Positions 60,701 through 64,000 of a DNA stretch of 64,000 nt are shown piece by piece. The stretch's first letter is position 1. Each line of letters begins with the position of its first letter. The notes beneath the pieces were generated by a model that saw nothing but the letters and a program-made list of their open reading frames with translations, searched no databases and was not told the DNA's origin. Source of the DNA: Hymenolepis diminuta (lineage: Eukaryota > Platyhelminthes > Cestoda > Cyclophyllidea > Hymenolepididae); NCBI GenBank assembly GCA_900708905.1, contig CAADRB010000028.1, forward strand, positions 950,715-1,014,714, read 5' to 3'. The position numbers were made by a program, and so were the translations under genes.

Positions 60701-63119
60701 GGCTTGCATTCAACCGACCACGATTACCTAATGCGGTTGGAAATCCATATCGTTGAATTTGTGGCGTCGAACACTTATTTATTGATTTCTGATTTGGCAG
60801 ACATGCATGTTAACCACTGCTTGCGCCTATAACCAAAAATGTAGGAGAGCTGATTTGCTAACTATTGCCTGTCTAACTTGGCATAATTTTATCTAAAAAC
60901 AGGATAAAAGAATGCGAAATAGAGGATTAAAAGTGATGAAAGATGGTAGGCGAAAATTTAACTAAGTGGAAATAATTTAACTAATTTAACTAAACTGAGA
61001 TTTATAGTTTATGTTTAAGCGTAGGGTTGTATAAACGCTGACGTTAGACTAAGTTTGGATCAAATTATACGTATAGTATTTATAAAGGGATATTAAAATT
61101 GAATTTGTATAATTAGTGTGCAGTTATTTCAGAAGAATCCTGTCCATTTAATCTATTATAAAAACAAATGCCAGGTTTTATTCATTCTATCTGGGGAAAA
61201 AGGCAGATAAAAGTTCAGGATTGTTTAAATCTTAAAAGTCACTTCGGCTTTAGCAGAAATGATAATCTGTAGTATGCAGTATTTTCTCCAGTAAAACTAG
61301 GACTTATATGGATAATACATTTGTACCTTTTTCCGTTTTCACGGTTAAATGTCTAGTTTTCATGTTTCGGAACGTTCTGATTTCTATGCGGTATCATTTT
61401 CAACCGTTTCAAAATGTTTAAGTTGTTTATTATGTGGAAACTTATATGTGGTCAGCATTTTATCGCCGCTGAGGATTGACGTAATCATTAATTTTGCAAT
61501 ATTCGCATCACTAGTTACTTATTCACCCAAGTTTGGTTTACAACATTGGCATATTATGACACCAATATAGTTTTATTGGTAAAAGTAAAATATCGTTCCC
61601 TCCTCCATTCCTGTGGTATTGTAGTTCAATATAAGTAAACCAAAATTATATCTAACCTCTCAGTCCTTTATTGAATAATATTGTATTCCAAACCTTCTTT
61701 AATAGAGTTCGGAATTCTTATATAGAAAACAATACACATCATGCTCCCGACCCCGAATAGTGAATGACATTCAATTTACTTTAACAGCATTTGATTAATG
61801 TTTATATTATCTCTATGTAATTCAGTCATCTTAGTGTCACATTTTGAAGGGATTGCATGTTCATAATTTTTGTTTTAACTCCGTCCATTTTACTCTTTAT
61901 TTCTCTTTCTGACTCTGAAATCGTGCCTGTAACGTATTTGAAATTACATACAAAATATCCAGAAAACTCCAGAGATAATACGTACTTACCTGATCAATCA
62001 TATTATATTATGTCGACTACAACTGATTAGATGGACAAATTTGATGACAAGGAGGAGTTAATCATATTCAAGTATTCATATCTCAAAGGAAAATTGTCCG
62101 CTACCGTGCTCCTATGATCAGATTGTTCATGGTATCCTTTTAGATGAGAATCTTGTAGTTGGTAGTTCAAAGAGTATCTGCTCATAGTATATGAATTCCT
62201 CGTTAATGTATTGCTAAAGTTAAATATGAACATTTCTTGTTAAAATGAAGCCGTTACATCTTTGTTACTTTTCTGCCCTTTTTAATCTCATTTCTGTTTT
62301 ATATGTTGTGTAAAAAGTTAAAGGGGCTGAATTTAAGTTAGACAAACTTGACATTCAAAGCTGAATGCCGACATTCTTATTTTTGACTCTGTGTTAAAAT
62401 TCCAAATTCTCAGCTGTCATTTCTGAAAATAAGTATTTTCTCCAACCTTCTCATCATGCTGGAACGATCTTGAAAATGTCAAAAGTTGACTTTCGAGGCC
62501 TTCCTTCTTTGACAGCAGATGAAATTTAATTGAAAATTGCTATTGATTAATGCCAAAACCTGAAAGTTGGTCTATCACGGTAGAAACGTTAACCATGAAA
62601 GTGAATTAATTGTCAATGCAGATGAATGTTTTTGCTATGAAGAGATCTTTCAATGAAATCAAATTGTCTTTGTTGTTAGGCAATAAACGCAAATTCATCA
62701 ACTTAGTGATAGTGGACTTTATTGTGGTGTCTAATGTTGCTGGTTCTAAAGCAATCACAGTGCATCCAGTTATTGAAAGAACAGACCAAACTTCCTACGT
62801 TCAGGCATGCGTATTCAGAAAATAGAATTTTTGATTCCATATTGTCTTTATTCGCTACTTACTGCTTTCTTTAACTTCAGGTCCCAGGTATTGGCTACGT
62901 GACAGAGTGTAACCTGAAAGCCTTCGGTGTGGAACGCATCGTGGATTTGTGGAAACGACGAGGCAGCCTCTATCACCTCGCATCTCCCACGGCGCTGAAT
63001 TACTACATGCGCATTACCCTTGGCCACTGCGAGGATGAATGGGCTAACGGTGAAGGAGCTCCTGTTTTGGGCTTCTCAGGACAGCGGTCTGCTTGTCAAA
63101 AGAGCATGAGCACTGAAAG
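45742..63119 (+). CDS. POLK: DNA polymerase kappa, N-terminal part (3' end beyond window)
   Basis: Y-family translesion DNA polymerase acting in the nucleus on bulky minor-groove lesions. The ATG is at 45756; exon 1 (from 45742) includes 14 bases of 5' UTR. Exons: 45742-45840, 46621-46739, 47361-47513, 51590-51897, 54339-54646, 55577-55701, 62881-63119. Phases agree throughout, giving 445 codons before a phase-2 donor at 63120. Kappa-specific N-clasp: [20 protein letters not shown] (kappa has [16 protein letters not shown]). Catalytic motifs [12 protein letters not shown] (D90, D92) and [10 protein letters not shown] (D185, E186) are intact. Also seen: [52 protein letters not shown] and the helix-hairpin-helix [17 protein letters not shown]. 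Exon 7 ends KSMSTER, the start of the little finger. A Ser/Thr-rich linker (about residues 230-280) replaces the vertebrate palm insert. C-terminal zinc fingers are not in the window. Confidence 0.96.
45841..46620 (+). other. POLK intron 1
   Basis: 780 bases, donor gtggga (weak), acceptor cgttccag. No exon or repeat is recognised. The 74-codon hydrophobic frame at 45940-46164 has no support. Confidence 0.7.
46740..47360 (+). other. POLK intron 2
   Basis: 621 bases, donor gtaagc, acceptor tgtattttag. T-rich; nothing else recognised. Confidence 0.75.
47514..51589 (+). other. POLK intron 3
   Basis: 4.1 kb, donor gtgaag, acceptor ctgttttag. It contains a G12 tract at 48327-48338. The 109-codon frame at 49339-49668 lacks any domain. 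No further POLK exon is needed here, because exon 3 (GSQSML) joins exon 4 (STSNYLARR) exactly as in the family. Confidence 0.7.
48327..48338 (+). repeat. G12 homopolymer
   Basis: Twelve consecutive G in an intron on the sense strand, a candidate for G-rich structure or an assembly-sensitive run. Confidence 0.9.
53460..53650 (-). repeat. tRNA-derived SINE-like copy 8 (best preserved)
   Basis: The minus-strand head reads atggcgtaacggttaatgtg (A box TGGCGTAACGG). After about 30 bases comes GGTTCAATGTC (B box), then gcacacccagtgagcagaat, ggccaaacgctgg, an aggctccatgttgc segment and cccaagctgggtg. The left end terminates in a short run of A (minus strand). It serves as the reference member for this window. 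Confidence 0.85.
53835..54035 (+). repeat. tRNA-derived SINE-like copy 9
   Basis: Head gtggaacggaggtcaacgtg, then cagaggtcaggagattaatg at the B-box position, then tggtcaaccacactggttaa, then accaagtcaagtgttg. The last block matches the body of copies 1 and 5. Confidence 0.75.
54647..55576 (+). other. POLK intron 5
   Basis: 930 bases, donor gtaagg, acceptor tgtctatag. AT-rich; nothing recognised. Confidence 0.75.
57599..57625. repeat. Perfect 11-bp inverted repeat with 5-nt loop
   Basis: Arms aaatcacagat and atctgtgattt are exact reverse complements around ttgat. They sit in a degraded SINE-like context (ggtcacaacagaaatcacag). The structure would form a stable hairpin in the intron RNA. Confidence 0.8.
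60677..60830 (-). repeat. tRNA-derived SINE-like copy 10
   Basis: The minus strand reads ggcgcaagcagtggttaaca, then tgcatgtctgccaaatcaga. The B box is diverged. The body shares aggaggctcc with the other copies. Confidence 0.65.
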
Positions 63120-64000
63120 GTAAGTATGGATATGTGATGGATTTATGTTCAATCTCCATTATGATGTTACTCTTCTTCGTTCGGTGAAGTGATTATCTCG
63201 AACATGGCAGATTTTATCTTAAAATAGGCTTTGCAAGCATCTACCATAATGGAGATTACATTATACTATTGCTAATGACAACTTCTCTTCTTTTACCAAT
63301 CTGTAATTACTGGAGCCAAGTATAACCTCTTCTTTTCTTGAGATACCTGTTTACTCTCCTGTATTTAGACATAGATCTTGAGATGGAAAATTAGTAAACA
63401 GCACTCTTGGAAAGTAGTTGAAGGACGAAGAAAAAATTCTCTCGTTGAATTACTTTGCTTGATGCTTTTCACCTTTCATTCCTCAATAAGAAAGCTTCTA
63501 TAATGCTGTTTGGATGTCTCTTTACTAATTCAAATACATTGTTGTAATTGATAGACTTCAGAAAGCTAACATGGTTGACATTGCCTTCAGGAAAGTTATG
63601 GTTTTTTATATTCGCTGTGACTGTCCATCAGGAAGAACTTGCTGTTTTTTTACTATAATCAAACTCAGCATCTTTCGAAGTTCTGCGTATAGTTCAAATA
63701 TAGAATCGCTAAATTATTATTTTCATTAATAACTTGATTTTACCTTCCAAGAAAATGGACACGCATAATGTCTTATGTATGCTTACCTGATGATCAGTAA
63801 CGACACCTAATGAATTGTAAAGTTACTTTAGGTTGTTGGGTACATCTTTAATACCAAAATGTGTTCTATTTCCCAGGGTGATCATGGGTTGAAAATGCGA
63901 GAAAGTTAAAACAATAATGATTTCTGCGCCTTTAAGAGTAGGCCACCGCATTATGTAGTTTTTTCTTGTGTGTAGTGGAACCCTTGGATTATGAAATTTT
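63120..64000 (+). other. POLK intron 7 (runs off the window)
   Basis: Begins with donor gtaagt after a phase-2 exon end (AG of an Arg or Ser codon). No acceptor followed by the expected little-finger continuation (kappa TFSEI-like) is seen before 64000. Confidence 0.7.

Larger units (their letters stand above)
55702..62880 (+). other. POLK intron 6
   Basis: 7.2 kb, donor gttagt, acceptor ttaacttcag. Exon 6 ends PLPIRK and exon 7 begins VPGIGYVTE, adjacent in the family, so no exon is missing. It contains SINE-like remnants (about 59650-59700 and 60677-60830, both -) and an inverted repeat at 57599-57625. No independent gene is supported. Confidence 0.7.

Noticed and set aside
1..64000. Search for CRISPR arrays, toxin-antitoxin or phage-like modules, viral genes and spliced-leader RNA genes.
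   Set aside because: No regularly spaced repeats, prokaryotic gene clusters, viral reading frames or recognisable spliced-leader sequence were seen.

Overview
The window is eukaryotic nuclear DNA, AT-rich, with spliced genes and long non-coding stretches. Four genes can be named by protein family. A fifth is a plausible secreted protein I cannot name. The AT content, the 31-36 nt introns in one gene and the 67-100 nt introns in another suggest a parasitic flatworm, probably a cestode of the low-GC (Hymenolepis-like) type. That assignment is inference. No bacterial, viral, CRISPR or operon-type defence system is visible.

Layout: (1) 2-6706 (+), the C-terminal ~1,890 residues of cytoplasmic dynein 1 heavy chain, from before AAA4 through the stalk and microtubule-binding domain to the stop, in 11 exons. 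(2) 7041-13324, intergenic, with a tRNA-derived SINE-like copy and a pair of ~170 bp direct repeats. (3) 13325-25272 (+), a four-exon gene for a secreted Cys-rich protein of about 268 aa with internally repeated modules and introns up to 5.2 kb. (4) 25308-38027, intergenic and repeat-scarred. (5) 38028-40314 (-), ataxin-2 (Lsm, LsmAD, PAM2-like motif, Ala/Gln-rich tail), with six introns of only 31-36 nt. (6) 43292-45115 (+), an intronless gene for Rab geranylgeranyltransferase alpha. (7) 45742 to beyond the window end (+), DNA polymerase kappa, seven exons visible, with introns up to 7.2 kb.

The named genes are conserved housekeeping genes (retrograde transport, mRNA regulation, Rab prenylation, translesion synthesis) and do not form a pathway. 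Points of interest are gene-structural: very different intron sizes in neighbouring genes, a possible 66-nt symmetric cassette exon and a GC-AG intron in dynein, a possible trans-splice acceptor or tandem arrangement between RABGGTA and POLK, and a degenerate SINE-like family with recognisable A and B boxes. The Cys-rich secreted protein is the best candidate for undescribed biology.

Exon borders were set by eye from splice signals, reading phase and remembered family conservation. No alignment or transcript data were available.
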